The notes beneath the pieces are model-generated. The model ran no database searches, was not told where the DNA came from, and was given only the letters and a program-made list of their open reading frames with translations. A stretch of DNA of 64,000 bases from Haematobacter genomosp. 1 (GTDB lineage Bacteria; Pseudomonadota; Alphaproteobacteria; Rhodobacterales; Rhodobacteraceae): contig NZ_NIPW01000024.1 in NCBI RefSeq assembly GCF_002196855.1, forward strand, positions 114,326-178,325, read 5' to 3'. This document shows positions 1-9,292 of this stretch, piece by piece; within the stretch, counting starts at the first letter, position 1; every line of letters begins with the position of its first letter. Position numbers and translations under genes: made by a program.

Positions 1-321
1 CCCGGCGAATTTCTTGAAGAGGACCGCCTTGCCCTCCATCACCGGCTTGGAGGCCAGCGCGCCGATATTGCCCAGCCCCAGCACCGCCGTCCCGTTGGAG
101 ACCACTGCCACGAGGTTCCCGCGCGAGGTGTAGCGCCGCGCGGTGGAGGCATCCGCCTTGATCTCCAGGCATGCTTCGGCCACACCCGGCGAATAGGCGC
201 GCGACAGGTCGCGGCCATTGGCGAGCGGCTTGGTGGCGCGAACCTCCAGCTTTCCCGGTTGCGGGAATTCGTGGTAGTCGAGCGCTGCCTGCCGGGCGTT
301 CTCCTGCCGGGTTTCCTCCAT
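1..321 (-). CDS. maeB: NADP-dependent malic enzyme, N-terminal part (gene runs off the window)
   Basis: This is the first 107 codons of a malic enzyme, read leftward and cut by the window edge. Malic enzyme decarboxylates malate to pyruvate with NADP reduction in the cytosol. The visible part starts at an ATG at 321 and contains the family stretch around [15 protein letters not shown], followed by [20 protein letters not shown] and then [15 protein letters not shown], which are highly conserved in the long bacterial MaeB enzymes. In the full family a phosphotransacetylase-like C-terminal domain follows, which cannot be checked here. The gene is divergent from the nucleoside operon to its right. 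The identity is secure; completeness cannot be judged. Confidence 0.93.
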   Translation of the reverse strand, partial: MEETRQENARQAALDYHEFPQPGKLEVRATKPLANGRDLSRAYSPGVAEACLEIKADASTARRYTSRGNLVAVVSNGTAVLGLGNIGALASKPVMEGKAVLFKKFAG

Positions 322-535
322 CTGGATTCTCCTGCCCTCTGCCGCTTGCGGGGATCTAGTTTAATGCTGAACTATCTGCGACACGGGTCAAACTGCCCCC
401 TTTGGCGGGCGGATTCAAGGGCGGGTTTCGTGGGCAGGTCGCTTGCATCGCGGGAATGATCGCCGCAAAGTCGCCTCAGACCCCGCGAGGCAGTACCACA
501 TCATCCAACGGCGGGGCCATGGCAAGGAGGCCGGT

Positions 536-1147
536 GTGTCCAAATCCGACGGATCGAAGGCGGAGGGGGCGAAAGCGGAGGGGGCGAAAGCCGCAGGCAC
601 CGGCCCTGAGGATGGCGCAGAGGATGCGGAAGCCGCCGCTGCGAAAGGCGACCCGGAGGGCTCGGCAGGAGGAGCAGGCAAAAGCCGTGGAAAAAGGGCC
701 GATGCCACCGCCGCACCGGAGGCAGGGCACGGCCCGCAGGGGCACGGCACCGATGATTCCCTGAAGGACGCCGCCCGGATGGTGCGGGAGAATGCCTATG
801 TGCCCTATTCCGGCTTCAAGGTGGGCGCGGCGATCCGCAGTGCCTCGGGCGCGATCCATGTGGGCTGCAACGTGGAGAATGCCGCCTATCCCGAGGGCAC
901 CTGCGCGGAGGCCGGGGCCATCGCGGCCATGGTCGCGGCCGGCGATCTGCGCATTGCCGAGGTCGCGGTGATCGCCGACAGCCCCCATCCCGTTCCGCCC
1001 TGCGGCGGGTGTCGGCAGAAGCTGGCGGAGTTCGGCGACCCGGACGTGCCGGTGGTGATGTACAACACTCAGGGAGAGATGCTGCGGACCACCATCCGTG
1101 ACCTGCTGCCGGGCGGGTTCAGCGTCGATTACATGCTGCGTTCCTGA
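536..1147 (+). CDS. cdd: Cytidine deaminase with long low-complexity N-terminal extension
   Basis: Deaminates cytidine and deoxycytidine to (deoxy)uridine in pyrimidine salvage. The zinc-site motifs are present: CAEAGAI (Cys123, Glu125) and PCGGC (Cys156, Cys159). The GTG at 536 is chosen because AAGGAGG lies six bases upstream; this gives 203 residues. The catalytic core only begins near residue 73, and it alone has the usual ~130-residue length. The first ~72 residues are almost entirely Ala, Gly, Lys, Glu and Asp with EGAKAEGAKA repeats and look disordered. First gene of the cdd-deoA-deoB-add-upp operon; its TGA overlaps the deoA ATG by one base (TGATG). The core annotation is firm; whether the extension is kept in the mature protein is unknown. 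Confidence 0.93.
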   Translation: MSKSDGSKAEGAKAEGAKAAGTGPEDGAEDAEAAAAKGDPEGSAGGAGKSRGKRADATAAPEAGHGPQGHGTDDSLKDAARMVRENAYVPYSGFKVGAAIRSASGAIHVGCNVENAAYPEGTCAEAGAIAAMVAAGDLRIAEVAVIADSPHPVPPCGGCRQKLAEFGDPDVPVVMYNTQGEMLRTTIRDLLPGGFSVDYMLRS

Positions 1148-2454
1148 TGCCCGCGCCGCTTTCCCCGGCGGGGGTCATTGCCGCCGTCCGGGATGGCCGG
1201 GCCATGCCGGACGGGGCGCTGGCGGCCTTTGCCGCCGGGCTGGCCACGGGAGAGGTCGGCGATGCGCAGGCGGGGGCCTTTGCGATGGCCGTGCTGCTGC
1301 GGGGCCTTGGCCCGGCAGGCCGCGTGGCACTGACGGAGGGGATGCGGGATTCGGGCCGGTTGCTGCGCTGGGACCTGCCCGGCCCGGTGATCGACAAGCA
1401 TTCGACCGGCGGGATCGGCGATTGCGTATCGCTGGTGCTGGCGCCGCTGCTGGCCGCGGCGGGGGCTTTCGTGCCGATGATCTCCGGGCGTGGCCTTGGC
1501 CATTCGGGCGGCACGCTCGACAAGCTGGAGGCCATTCCCGGCTGGCAAGCGGAGCTTGATCCCGCGGCCTTTGCCCGCATCGTGCGGGCGGAAGGCGCGG
1601 CGATCGTCGCGGCCTCGCCGGATATCGTCCCTGCGGACCGGCGGCTTTACGCGATCCGTGATGTGACCGGCACGGTGGAAAGCATCGACCTCATCACCGC
1701 TTCCATCCTGTCCAAGAAGCTCGCCGCCGGGCTGGGCGGGCTGGTTCTGGATGTGAAGGCGGGCTCGGGCGCGTTCATGAAGACCCGGGCGGAGGCGGAA
1801 ACGCTTGCCCGCGCGCTGGTGGAGACGGCGGTGGGCGCGGGCTGCCCCACGGTCGCGCTCCTCACCGGGATGGAGGAGCCGCTGGCCCCGGCGCTCGGCA
1901 ATGCGCTGGAGGTGGCGGAGGCAATGGCCGTGCTGGAGGGCGGCGCGGGTCCGCTCCGCGAGGTGACGCTCGCGCTCGGCGCGGAGGCGCTGGTGCTGGC
2001 GGGGCTGGCCGCCCCCGCCGAAGCGGAGGACCGGCTGGCGCGGCTTCTCTCCTCCGGCGCGGCGCTGGAGCGCTTCGGGCGGATGGTCGCGGCACAGGGC
2101 GGCCCGCGGGATTTCACGGCCCGCTGGCGCGAGATGCTCCCGGCGGCGCCGGTCGTCGCGCCGGTGTTCTTGCAGGAGAGCGGCACGCTCTCCGCGGTGA
2201 AGGGCGTTGAACTAGGCCGGATCGTGGTGGAGCTTGGCGGTGGGCGGCGCTATCTGGGGGATCGGATCGACCCTGCGGTTGGCCTGTCCGACGTCGCGCG
2301 GATCGGCACGCGGGTCGGCCCGGAGGCGCCGGTCGCCGTGATCCACGCGGCGGATGAGGCAGCGTGGCAAAGGGCGGCGGAGACACTGCGCGCCGCCGTC
2401 GTTCTGGGCGGGGACACAGCCCCGCCGGCAAGGATATTGGGGCGCATCGCATGA
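1147..2454 (+). CDS. deoA: Thymidine phosphorylase
   Basis: Phosphorolysis of thymidine or deoxyuridine to the free base and deoxyribose 1-phosphate. The 435-residue length matches the family. The signature IDKHSTGGIGD is at residues 82-92 (phosphate and nucleoside binding), followed by the conserved MISGRGLGHSGGTLDKLE stretch and by AIRDVTGTVESIDLITASI, in which the pyrimidine-binding residues sit. Second gene of the operon: it takes deoxyuridine made by cdd and passes deoxyribose 1-phosphate to deoB next door. The ATG overlaps the cdd stop and its own stop overlaps the deoB start, so translation is probably coupled. No deoC (deoxyribose-phosphate aldolase) is visible in the window. Confidence 0.96.
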   Translation: MPAPLSPAGVIAAVRDGRAMPDGALAAFAAGLATGEVGDAQAGAFAMAVLLRGLGPAGRVALTEGMRDSGRLLRWDLPGPVIDKHSTGGIGDCVSLVLAPLLAAAGAFVPMISGRGLGHSGGTLDKLEAIPGWQAELDPAAFARIVRAEGAAIVAASPDIVPADRRLYAIRDVTGTVESIDLITASILSKKLAAGLGGLVLDVKAGSGAFMKTRAEAETLARALVETAVGAGCPTVALLTGMEEPLAPALGNALEVAEAMAVLEGGAGPLREVTLALGAEALVLAGLAAPAEAEDRLARLLSSGAALERFGRMVAAQGGPRDFTARWREMLPAAPVVAPVFLQESGTLSAVKGVELGRIVVELGGGRRYLGDRIDPAVGLSDVARIGTRVGPEAPVAVIHAADEAAWQRAAETLRAAVVLGGDTAPPARILGRIA

Positions 2455-3650
2455 CACGGGCCTTTCTGATCGTGATGGACAGCGTCGGCTGCGGCGGCGC
2501 GCCGGATGCGGCCGATTTCGGCGACGAGGGGGCGAATACGCTCGGACATATCGCGCTGGCCTGCGCCGGGGGCCGCGCGGAGGAGGGGCGCTCGGGGCCG
2601 CTCCACATGCCGGTGCTGGACCGGCTTGGGCTGGGCGCTGCCATCCGCCTGGCCTCCGGGCTGGAGGCGCCGGGGTTGGGAGCCTCCCCGGAAGGGCTGT
2701 GGGGGGCGGCGACGGAGGTGTCGCGCGGCAAGGACACGCCCTCCGGCCACTGGGAGCTGGCCGGGGTGCCGGTTCCATGGGACTGGCACTATTTCCCCGA
2801 CGAGATACCCGCCTTCCCGCCGGAGGTCACGGCGGAGGTCTGCCGCCTTGCGGGAACGGCGGGCATCCTTGGCAACTGTCATGCCTCCGGGGTGCCGATC
2901 ATCGAGGAGCATTGCGCCGCACATCTGCGGACCGGCTGGCCGATCTGCTACACCTCCGCCGACAGCGTGTTCCAGATCGCCGCGCATGAGGAGGCATTCG
3001 GGCTGGACCGGTTGCTGAAGCTCTGCGCCGATCTTGCGCCGATGCTCCATGCGATGCGGGTGGGCCGGGTGATCGCGCGGCCCTTCACCGGCACGGTGGA
3101 GACCGGCTTCACCCGCACGGCCAACCGGCGGGACTTCGCCGTGGCTCCGCCCGCGCCCACGCTGCTCGACTGGGCCTATGAGGCGGGGCGCGTCAGCCAT
3201 GCGGTCGGAAAGATCGGCGACATCTTCTCGCATCGCGGCATCACGAAGCTTCACAAGGGACAGTCGGATGCGGCGCTCTTCGACCATCTGATCCGGCTGG
3301 CGGGGGAGGCGGAGGAAGGCTCGCTCACCTTTGCCAATTTCGTGGAGTTCGACAGCCTCTACGGGCATCGCCGCGACGTGTCGGGCTATGCGCGCGCGCT
3401 GGAAGGGTTCGACGCGCGTGTGGGCGCGTTCCTGGACCTGCTGCGCCCCGGCGATCTGGCGGTATTCACCGCCGATCACGGCAACGACCCCACGTTCCGG
3501 GGCAGTGACCACACGCGGGAGCGGGTGCCGGTTCTGGCCGCCGGGCACGGCGCGGAAGGCATCGGGCTGCGCGGCTATGTCGATGTGGGGGCGAGCGTCG
3601 CCGCCCATCTGGGCCTGCCGCGTCGCGGGCCGGGGGAGAGCTTCCTATGA
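2451..3650 (+). CDS. deoB: Phosphopentomutase
   Basis: Interconverts (deoxy)ribose 1-phosphate and 5-phosphate, linking nucleoside phosphorolysis to central metabolism. The start is the ATG at 2451 inside an ATGA overlap with deoA, giving 399 residues, the usual family size. It belongs to the alkaline-phosphatase superfamily: the N-terminal metal-binding stretch is LIVMDSVGCGGAPDA, the central GKDTPSGHWE carries the phospho-acceptor Thr, and the C-terminal TADHGNDP and GSDHTRE carry the other metal ligands. The same overlap type joins it to the next gene at 3647. All key motifs are intact. Confidence 0.96.
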   Translation: MTRAFLIVMDSVGCGGAPDAADFGDEGANTLGHIALACAGGRAEEGRSGPLHMPVLDRLGLGAAIRLASGLEAPGLGASPEGLWGAATEVSRGKDTPSGHWELAGVPVPWDWHYFPDEIPAFPPEVTAEVCRLAGTAGILGNCHASGVPIIEEHCAAHLRTGWPICYTSADSVFQIAAHEEAFGLDRLLKLCADLAPMLHAMRVGRVIARPFTGTVETGFTRTANRRDFAVAPPAPTLLDWAYEAGRVSHAVGKIGDIFSHRGITKLHKGQSDAALFDHLIRLAGEAEEGSLTFANFVEFDSLYGHRRDVSGYARALEGFDARVGAFLDLLRPGDLAVFTADHGNDPTFRGSDHTRERVPVLAAGHGAEGIGLRGYVDVGASVAAHLGLPRRGPGESFL

Positions 3651-4627
3651 GCCTTGCCGATCTGCCGAAGGTGGAACTTCACCTGCATCTCGAAGGAGCA
3701 GCCCCGCCCGCCTTCATCCGCGGCCTCGCCCGGGAGCGGAACGTGGATATCGAGGGGCTGTTCGATGAGCGGGGCCATTACCGCTTCAATGGGTTCACCG
3801 GATTTCTGAAAGCCTATGAGGCCGCGACGACCGCGCTCACCTCTCCGGCGGACCATGCCCGGCTGTTGCGCGCGGTGCTGGAGGCCAGCGCGGAGCAGGG
3901 GGTGATCTACACGGAGCTTTTCGTCTCCCCCGATCTCTGCGGGGGCGGCGATCTTTCCGCGTGGCGGGATTACGTGGCGGCGTTCACGGAAGTGGCGGCG
4001 GGCATGGCCGGTGACATCACCTGCCGCGGCATCGTCACCTGCATCCGGCATCTCGGGCCGGAGCGGGCGAAGCGGACTGCCCTCTGCGCGGCGGAGACGA
4101 TGGGCGGGTTCGTCACCGGCCTGGGGCTTGCGGGCGACGAGCGGGTCGGCGCGGCGAAGGATTTCGCCTGGTCCTTCGACCTTGGCCGCGAGGCGGGGCT
4201 GGGCCTGACTGCCCACGCCGGGGAGTTCGGCGGGCCCGCTTCCGTGCGCGAGACGCTCCGCGACCTTGGCGTCAGCCGCATCGGGCACGGCGTCCGCGCC
4301 ATCGAGGATCTGGCGCTGGTGGACGATCTGGCGGAACGGCAGGTCGTTCTGGAATGCTGTCCGGGGGCGAATATCGCGCTGGGCCTCTATCCCGACTGGC
4401 GGCGGCATCCCGTGGGAGAGCTTTTCAGGCGCGGGGTCAGGGTCACGCTTTCCACCGACGATCCGGCGTTTTTCCGAACCGGGATGGCGCGCGAATACGA
4501 ACGGTTGCATGATGCCTTCGACTGGGACGAGGGCGTGTTTCGCGATATGGCCCGCACCGCGCTGTCGGCCGCGTTCTGTGACGAGGCCACGCGCGCAAGA
4601 CTGATGAAACGTCTGGAGGACGCATGA
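3647..4627 (+). CDS. add: Adenosine deaminase family protein
   Basis: Amidohydrolase-fold deaminase, 326 residues. Metal ligands are visible as HLH (His12, His14) in [15 protein letters not shown] in the middle, GHGVRAIED, and the terminal STDDPAFF. The operon position (deoB upstream, upp downstream, ATGA overlaps on both sides) fits purine nucleoside salvage, deaminating adenosine or deoxyadenosine. The DDPAFF motif and the short length also resemble bacterial adenine deaminases of the same superfamily, so the substrate could be adenine; the sequence alone does not settle this. Family membership is certain, substrate moderately so. Confidence 0.88.
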   Translation: MSLADLPKVELHLHLEGAAPPAFIRGLARERNVDIEGLFDERGHYRFNGFTGFLKAYEAATTALTSPADHARLLRAVLEASAEQGVIYTELFVSPDLCGGGDLSAWRDYVAAFTEVAAGMAGDITCRGIVTCIRHLGPERAKRTALCAAETMGGFVTGLGLAGDERVGAAKDFAWSFDLGREAGLGLTAHAGEFGGPASVRETLRDLGVSRIGHGVRAIEDLALVDDLAERQVVLECCPGANIALGLYPDWRRHPVGELFRRGVRVTLSTDDPAFFRTGMAREYERLHDAFDWDEGVFRDMARTALSAAFCDEATRARLMKRLEDA

Positions 4628-5256
4628 CCGAACATCTCACCGTCGTCACCCATCCGCTGGTGCAGCACAAACTTACCATCATGCGGAAGAAGGACACGTC
4701 CACCGCTTCCTTCCGCCGCCTGCTGCGGGAGATCAGCCAGCTTTTGGCCTATGAGATCACCCGTGACCTGCCGCTGACCTCCACCCGCATCGAGACGCCG
4801 TTGCAGGAGATGGACGCGCCCACCATCGAGGGCAAGAAGCTCGTCCTCATCTCCATCCTGCGGGCGGGCAACGGGCTGATGGACGGCATTCTGGAGCTGA
4901 TCCCTGCGGCGCGCGTGGGGTTTGTCGGCCTGTATCGCGACCCGGAGACGCTGCAACCGGTGCAATACTACTACAAGGTGCCGAGCGAGCTGGACGACCG
5001 GATGGTCATCGCCGTCGATCCGATGCTGGCCACCGGCAACTCCTCCGTCGCGGCCATCGACCTGCTGAAGAAATCCGGGGCGAAGAACCTGCGGTTCCTG
5101 TGTCTCCTTGCCTCTCCCGAAGGGGTGAAGCGGATGCGGGAGGCACATCCCGATGTACCGATCGTCACCGCCGCTGTGGATGAGCGGCTTGATGACCATG
5201 GATATATTGTTCCAGGCCTAGGGGATGCGGGAGATCGCATGTTCGGCACAAAATAG
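4624..5256 (+). CDS. upp: Uracil phosphoribosyltransferase
   Basis: Converts uracil and PRPP to UMP, completing the pyrimidine salvage route of this operon. 210 residues, as expected. The PRPP-binding loop is [11 protein letters not shown], and the conserved C-terminal uracil-binding region is [24 protein letters not shown]. The N-terminal stretch [22 protein letters not shown] is also typical. The ATG at 4624 overlaps the deaminase stop. This is the last gene of the operon; a gene with a TTG start begins only 9 bp further on and could be co-transcribed. Confidence 0.97.
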   Translation: MTEHLTVVTHPLVQHKLTIMRKKDTSTASFRRLLREISQLLAYEITRDLPLTSTRIETPLQEMDAPTIEGKKLVLISILRAGNGLMDGILELIPAARVGFVGLYRDPETLQPVQYYYKVPSELDDRMVIAVDPMLATGNSSVAAIDLLKKSGAKNLRFLCLLASPEGVKRMREAHPDVPIVTAAVDERLDDHGYIVPGLGDAGDRMFGTK

Positions 5257-5265
5257 GCGAGAAAA

Positions 5266-5820
5266 TTGTTGTCCTACGACCGCTATGCGTGCATTCTCCG
5301 TGAAAAGACTACCGCAGGGACAGCAGGCCTTCGGACGGTGCTGGCAGCGGGCGTGATCGGCGCCTTCGGGTTCCTCCCCGCTGCCAGTGCCGACGATGCC
5401 CCCTCCGTCCCTCCGCCGGCGGGTTACGCGGCGGACGAATTCACCGATACGCAGGGCTGTCTGTTTTCGCGCGTGGAGCAGGGCGACCGTCTGCTCTGGG
5501 CGCCGCGTTACCGTGCTGATGGCAGCCAGCGCTGCGACGGGCCGGTGGAGGCGGGCGCTGCCGAATGCCCGCTGCCGACGGAGGTCGGGCGCTATGCGCA
5601 GGCGGGGGTCTATGTGGATCTTGCAAATGCCCGCAATGCGGCGGCAGAGGTGCGTGCGCTGGGGCTTCCCGTGAATATCGTGCGGCTGAGCCGGAACCCG
5701 GAGGGGCGGCATTCCGTCGTGGCCGGTCCCTTCGTCGGGCGGGAGGCCGCGCGGCAGGGGCTGGGCGCGCTGCGCTGCAACGGTTTCCCGGATGCGTTCG
5801 GCCGAAACGGGCTGCGCTGA
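5266..5820 (+). CDS. Exported protein with a SPOR-like C-terminal region
   Basis: Unrecognised in detail. The reading frame opens with a TTG at 5266 (184 residues); a GTG at 5338 would be an alternative start but would cut into the hydrophobic leader. A hydrophobic segment VLAAGVIGAFGFLPAASA followed by Ala-Asp looks like a Sec signal peptide. The mature part has four Cys residues and ends in a region of the type YAQAGVYVDLANARNAAAEVRALGLPVNIV...VVAGPFVGREAARQGL, which has the length and pattern of a SPOR (peptidoglycan-binding) domain. It follows upp by 9 bp. Exported location is likely, SPOR assignment tentative. Confidence 0.6.
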   Translation: MLSYDRYACILREKTTAGTAGLRTVLAAGVIGAFGFLPAASADDAPSVPPPAGYAADEFTDTQGCLFSRVEQGDRLLWAPRYRADGSQRCDGPVEAGAAECPLPTEVGRYAQAGVYVDLANARNAAAEVRALGLPVNIVRLSRNPEGRHSVVAGPFVGREAARQGLGALRCNGFPDAFGRNGLR

Positions 5821-5861
5821 GCAGATTGCGCTGAACGGGCTACACTGAACAGGTTGCGCTA
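5806..5861. repeat. Two imperfect 28-bp tandem copies at a convergent gene junction
   Basis: The units AACGGGCTGCGCTGAGCAGA... (5806-5833) and AACGGGCTACACTGAACAGG... (5834-5861) align over 28 bp with a few mismatches, followed by the start of a third (AACGGGG). The first unit overlaps the 3' end of the preceding gene and the array fills the short space before the convergent gene that ends at 5869. No terminator hairpin is obvious here. Confidence 0.7.
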
Positions 5862-5868
5862 AACGGGG

Positions 5869-6888
5869 TCAGCGCGTGCAGATCCCCTGCAGGCCCACCC
5901 ATTCCGTATCGGTAAGGATGGCCGGCGCGGCAACGTCGCGGAACGGATCACCGGTCCGCAGGGCTTCCGTGCGCGCGCCCGTCGGGTCAATGGCCTGAGC
6001 ATAGGGGGTTGAGGGCACCTTTGCGGCTGCGAATCGCGTCAGCAGGGCCTTGGGATCGGCGTCCGACACCGGGGCCGTCAGCAGGGTCTCGGCAAAGCCG
6101 CGAACGGCGGTCGGCGGCAGCTCGCCCGTCGTCAGCAGCCGGAAGGTCGCCAGCAGACCGGCATGCTCCAGCAGCGGCAACAGGGGGTCGGCGGAATCCG
6201 CGCGCACCTGTTCGGCCAGCACATATCCCGCGGCAATCTCCTCGCTGTCTTCATCCTCCAGCAGATCGCGCTGCAGCAGGATGCGCCCGCCGGGAAGGTG
6301 GACGGCATCGGCAAAACCCTTGGGAAGAACCGAGATCCCCCCCGGCCGCCCGTCCGACAGCCGCGCCCACATCTTGCGGAGCGCGCGGTCGCCGTTCGGC
6401 GTGGAACAGACCGGCCCGGTGAGGCGGACCATGTCGCGCAGAACGAGTTCCCCGATGGCTTCGCGTGTGGCCTGCGGCACGGCGGCGACGGTGTGGCGGG
6501 TAAGGGCGGTCGGCAGGAAAAGGACCGCCGCGATCAGCAGGGCACCGACAAGCAGCGCGATCAGCGGCCCGCGCAGCCGGCCTTCCTTGGGACGCTGCGA
6601 GTCGATGACGCGGCGGACCTGTTCGATCGCGTTGATCATCAGGTCATCGTCGATCTCCAGTGTCTCGCCCGCCGAAGGGTCCGGGCTGTAGCGCGCGGGA
6701 AGGTCGCCCGGATTCAACCGTTCCAGCGCCGGCAGGGACCAGTGCGTCAGGGCAAGCGAGTTCTGGATATCCGACAGGATGAGGGAGGCGTCCCCAAAGG
6801 AGACGACCACCTCACGTGCTTCCGCGTCGGGCGATTCACGCCACCAACCGAAACATTCCAGTCGCTGGTACCGGGTAAGCGCCGTCAT
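5869..6888 (-). CDS. Inner-membrane protein of unknown function
   Basis: 339 residues, ATG at 6888. The N-terminal ~100 residues are soluble, a single membrane segment lies at about 107-126 (PLIALLVGALLIAAVLFLP), and a ~210-residue C-terminal domain follows, probably periplasmic. That domain, with ...FADAVHLPGGRILLQRDLLEDEDSEEIAAGYVLAEQVRADS..., resembles the shape of M48-type metallopeptidase domains, in which 'LPGGxI..' precedes the active site. The expected HExxH is absent: the corresponding place reads SEEIAAGYVLAEQV. So it is either an inactive peptidase relative or only superficially similar. It is convergent with the SPOR-like gene. No function is claimed. Confidence 0.65.
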   Translation of the reverse strand: MTALTRYQRLECFGWWRESPDAEAREVVVSFGDASLILSDIQNSLALTHWSLPALERLNPGDLPARYSPDPSAGETLEIDDDLMINAIEQVRRVIDSQRPKEGRLRGPLIALLVGALLIAAVLFLPTALTRHTVAAVPQATREAIGELVLRDMVRLTGPVCSTPNGDRALRKMWARLSDGRPGGISVLPKGFADAVHLPGGRILLQRDLLEDEDSEEIAAGYVLAEQVRADSADPLLPLLEHAGLLATFRLLTTGELPPTAVRGFAETLLTAPVSDADPKALLTRFAAAKVPSTPYAQAIDPTGARTEALRTGDPFRDVAAPAILTDTEWVGLQGICTR

Positions 6889-7070
6889 CTTCCCACGGAA
6901 CCTTGCTGCAACGCCGAAGAAATCATGGATGCAAGATAGCCGAGCATGCGAGCAGCCACAATCGGCCCAAGGGGGGATGCGCGACCTTCTTCCAATGCAA
7001 AATAAGTAACGGATTTCCCGTGATATTCTGGGAAAGGAAGCCGGAATCGCGGGGATCCCGGCCCTGTTGG

Positions 7071-9269
7071 TCAGGCAGCCTTGGCGGTGGGGGCGAAGCG
7101 GCTGTAGAAGGTTTCATCCTTGGCGGCCATGTCGCGGAGCAACTGCGGTGCAGCGAAACGCTCGCCATACCGCGCGCTCAGATCGTCGGCGATCTCCACC
7201 GCCTTCGCCGCTCCCATCATGTCGAGCCAGGAGAACGGCCCGCCGGACCACGGCGCAAAGCCCCAGCCGAGGATGGCCCCCACATCGCCTTCGCGGATGT
7301 CGGTCAGCACGCCTTCCTCCAGCGCGCGAACGGCCTCCAGCGTCTGCACGAACATCAGCCGGTGTTCGACATCGGTGAGCGTCGGCTGATCCTCCACATG
7401 CGGATAGCGGTCGGCGAGCCCGGCCCAGAAGCCCTGCCGCTTGCCCTTTTCGTCATAGTCGTAGAAGCCCGACTTCGACTTGCGGCCCATGCGGCCCTGA
7501 TCTGCCATCCAGAACAGCACCTCGTCCACCGCGCCGTCGGGATAGGCATTGCCCATCGCCGCCTTGGTGGCCTTGGCGATCTTCACGCCGAGGTCGATGG
7601 AGGTCTCGTCCACCAGCTGCAGCGGGCCGAGCGGCATGCCCATCAGCTTGGCCGCATTCTCGATCAGCGCCGGCTCCGTGCCCTCCTTCACCAGCCGCAC
7701 CCCTTCGTTGATGTAGGGGATGATGCAGCGGTTGGCGTAGAAGAAGCGCGCATCGTTCACCACGATCGGCGTCTTGCGAATCTGGCGCACGAAGTCGAGC
7801 GCCTTGGCCACCGCCACGTCGCCCGTCTCCTTGCCCCGGATGATTTCCACCAGCGCCATCTTGTCCACGGGGGAGAAGAAGTGGATGCCGATGAATTCCT
7901 TGGGGTGGCGGGAGGCCTCGGAGAGCATGGTGATCGGCAGGGTGGAGGTGTTGGTGGCGAAGATCGCCTCCGGTGCGGCCTCCTCCGCCTTCTTCGTCAC
8001 CTCGGCCTTCACCTTCGGATCCTCGAACACCGCCTCCACGATCAGATCGACGCCCTTGAGCGCGGCATAGTCGGTCGTGGCGGTGATGCGGGAGAGCACC
8101 TCCTCCTTCTTCTCCGCCGTGACTTTCCGCTTCTCGATCCCCTTGTCCAGGATGCCGGCGGAATGCGCCTTGCCGCGATCCGCGGCCTCCTGTGTGCTGT
8201 CGATCAGAACGACCTCGATCCCGGCGTTGGCGGAGACATAGGCGATGCCTGCACCCATCATCCCCGCGCCCAGAACGCCGAGTTTCCTCACGCTCTGATC
8301 CGGCACGTCGGGGCGGTTCGCGCCCTTCTCCAGCGCCTCCTTGTTCAGGAAGAGCGAGCGGATCATCGCGGCGGAGGAGGGGTTCAGCATGACATGCGTG
8401 AACCAGCGCGCCTCGATGCGGAGCGCCTGATCGAAGGGGACGAGCGCCCCTTCATAGACGGCGGAGAGCAGCGCCTTCGCCGCCGGATAGACCCCTTGCG
8501 TCTTGCCGTTCACCATGGCGGAGGCGCCGACGAAGGTCATGAACCCCTGCGGGCTGTAAGGCGCGCCGCCGGGCATCTTGTAGCCCTTCGCGTCCCACGG
8601 CTTCACCAGATCGGCGTCCGTGGCGGAAAGCACCCAGTCCTTCGCCCTTGCCAGCAGCTCCCCGGGGGCAACCACCTCGTCGATCACGCCCTGCGCCTTC
8701 AGCGCCTTCGGCGACTGGAGCTTGCCCTCCAGCAGCAGCGGCGCGGCCATCATCGCGCCGAGCTTCCGCGCCAGCCGCGTGGTGCCGCCCGCCCCGGGGA
8801 AGATCCCGACGAGGATTTCCGGCAGGCCGAGCCGCGCCTTGGGATTGTCGGCCACGAAGATGCGGTGCGTGGCCAGCGGCAGTTCAAGGCCGATGCCCGC
8901 TGCCGTGCCGGGAAGGGCGGCGGCGATGGGCTTGCCGCCTTTCAGCGTCTTGGGGTCCATCCCGGCGCGTTCGATCTTGCGGAGCAGCGCATGGATTTTC
9001 ATGATCCCGTCGAACAGGCCCTTCGCGGGTTCCGCGCCCGCCGCATCCTTCATCCGGCCGAGGACGTTCAGGTCCATCCCGCCGGCGAAGTCCTTCTTGC
9101 CGGAGGTGATGACGATGCCCTTCACCTCCGGGTCGGCGAGGGCCTTGTCCACCGCCGCGTCAAGCTCGTTCAGACCGTCGAGGGTCATGACGTTCATCGA
9201 CTTGCCGGGCACGTCCCAGGTGATGGTGGCGACGCCGTCGGCATCCGTGGCGTAATGAAATTCGGTCAT
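7071..9269 (-). CDS. fadB: Multifunctional enoyl-CoA hydratase / 3-hydroxyacyl-CoA dehydrogenase (FadB type)
   Basis: 732 residues, ATG at 9269 after a GGGAGAC ribosome site. The first ~290 residues are an enoyl-CoA hydratase/isomerase domain. The NAD-binding 3-hydroxyacyl-CoA dehydrogenase domain starts near residue 330 with GVLGAGMMGAGIAYVSA, followed by NTSTLPITML and HFFSPVDKM with the catalytic His, and two C-terminal helical 3HCDH domains. The enzyme performs the hydration and second oxidation steps of fatty-acid beta-oxidation in the cytosol. It is the last gene of a minus-strand block, 23 bp downstream of the thiolase gene, which supplies the final step. FadB and FadJ subtypes cannot be separated here. 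Confidence 0.93.
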   Translation of the reverse strand: MTEFHYATDADGVATITWDVPGKSMNVMTLDGLNELDAAVDKALADPEVKGIVITSGKKDFAGGMDLNVLGRMKDAAGAEPAKGLFDGIMKIHALLRKIERAGMDPKTLKGGKPIAAALPGTAAGIGLELPLATHRIFVADNPKARLGLPEILVGIFPGAGGTTRLARKLGAMMAAPLLLEGKLQSPKALKAQGVIDEVVAPGELLARAKDWVLSATDADLVKPWDAKGYKMPGGAPYSPQGFMTFVGASAMVNGKTQGVYPAAKALLSAVYEGALVPFDQALRIEARWFTHVMLNPSSAAMIRSLFLNKEALEKGANRPDVPDQSVRKLGVLGAGMMGAGIAYVSANAGIEVVLIDSTQEAADRGKAHSAGILDKGIEKRKVTAEKKEEVLSRITATTDYAALKGVDLIVEAVFEDPKVKAEVTKKAEEAAPEAIFATNTSTLPITMLSEASRHPKEFIGIHFFSPVDKMALVEIIRGKETGDVAVAKALDFVRQIRKTPIVVNDARFFYANRCIIPYINEGVRLVKEGTEPALIENAAKLMGMPLGPLQLVDETSIDLGVKIAKATKAAMGNAYPDGAVDEVLFWMADQGRMGRKSKSGFYDYDEKGKRQGFWAGLADRYPHVEDQPTLTDVEHRLMFVQTLEAVRALEEGVLTDIREGDVGAILGWGFAPWSGGPFSWLDMMGAAKAVEIADDLSARYGERFAAPQLLRDMAAKDETFYSRFAPTAKAA

Positions 9270-9292
9270 GGAAGTCTCCCTGCTTCGCCGGA

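Noticed and set aside
5869..6888. Active M48-type peptidase
   Set aside because: The HExxH motif is missing, so the resemblance in the C-terminal domain is not enough for a peptidase call.
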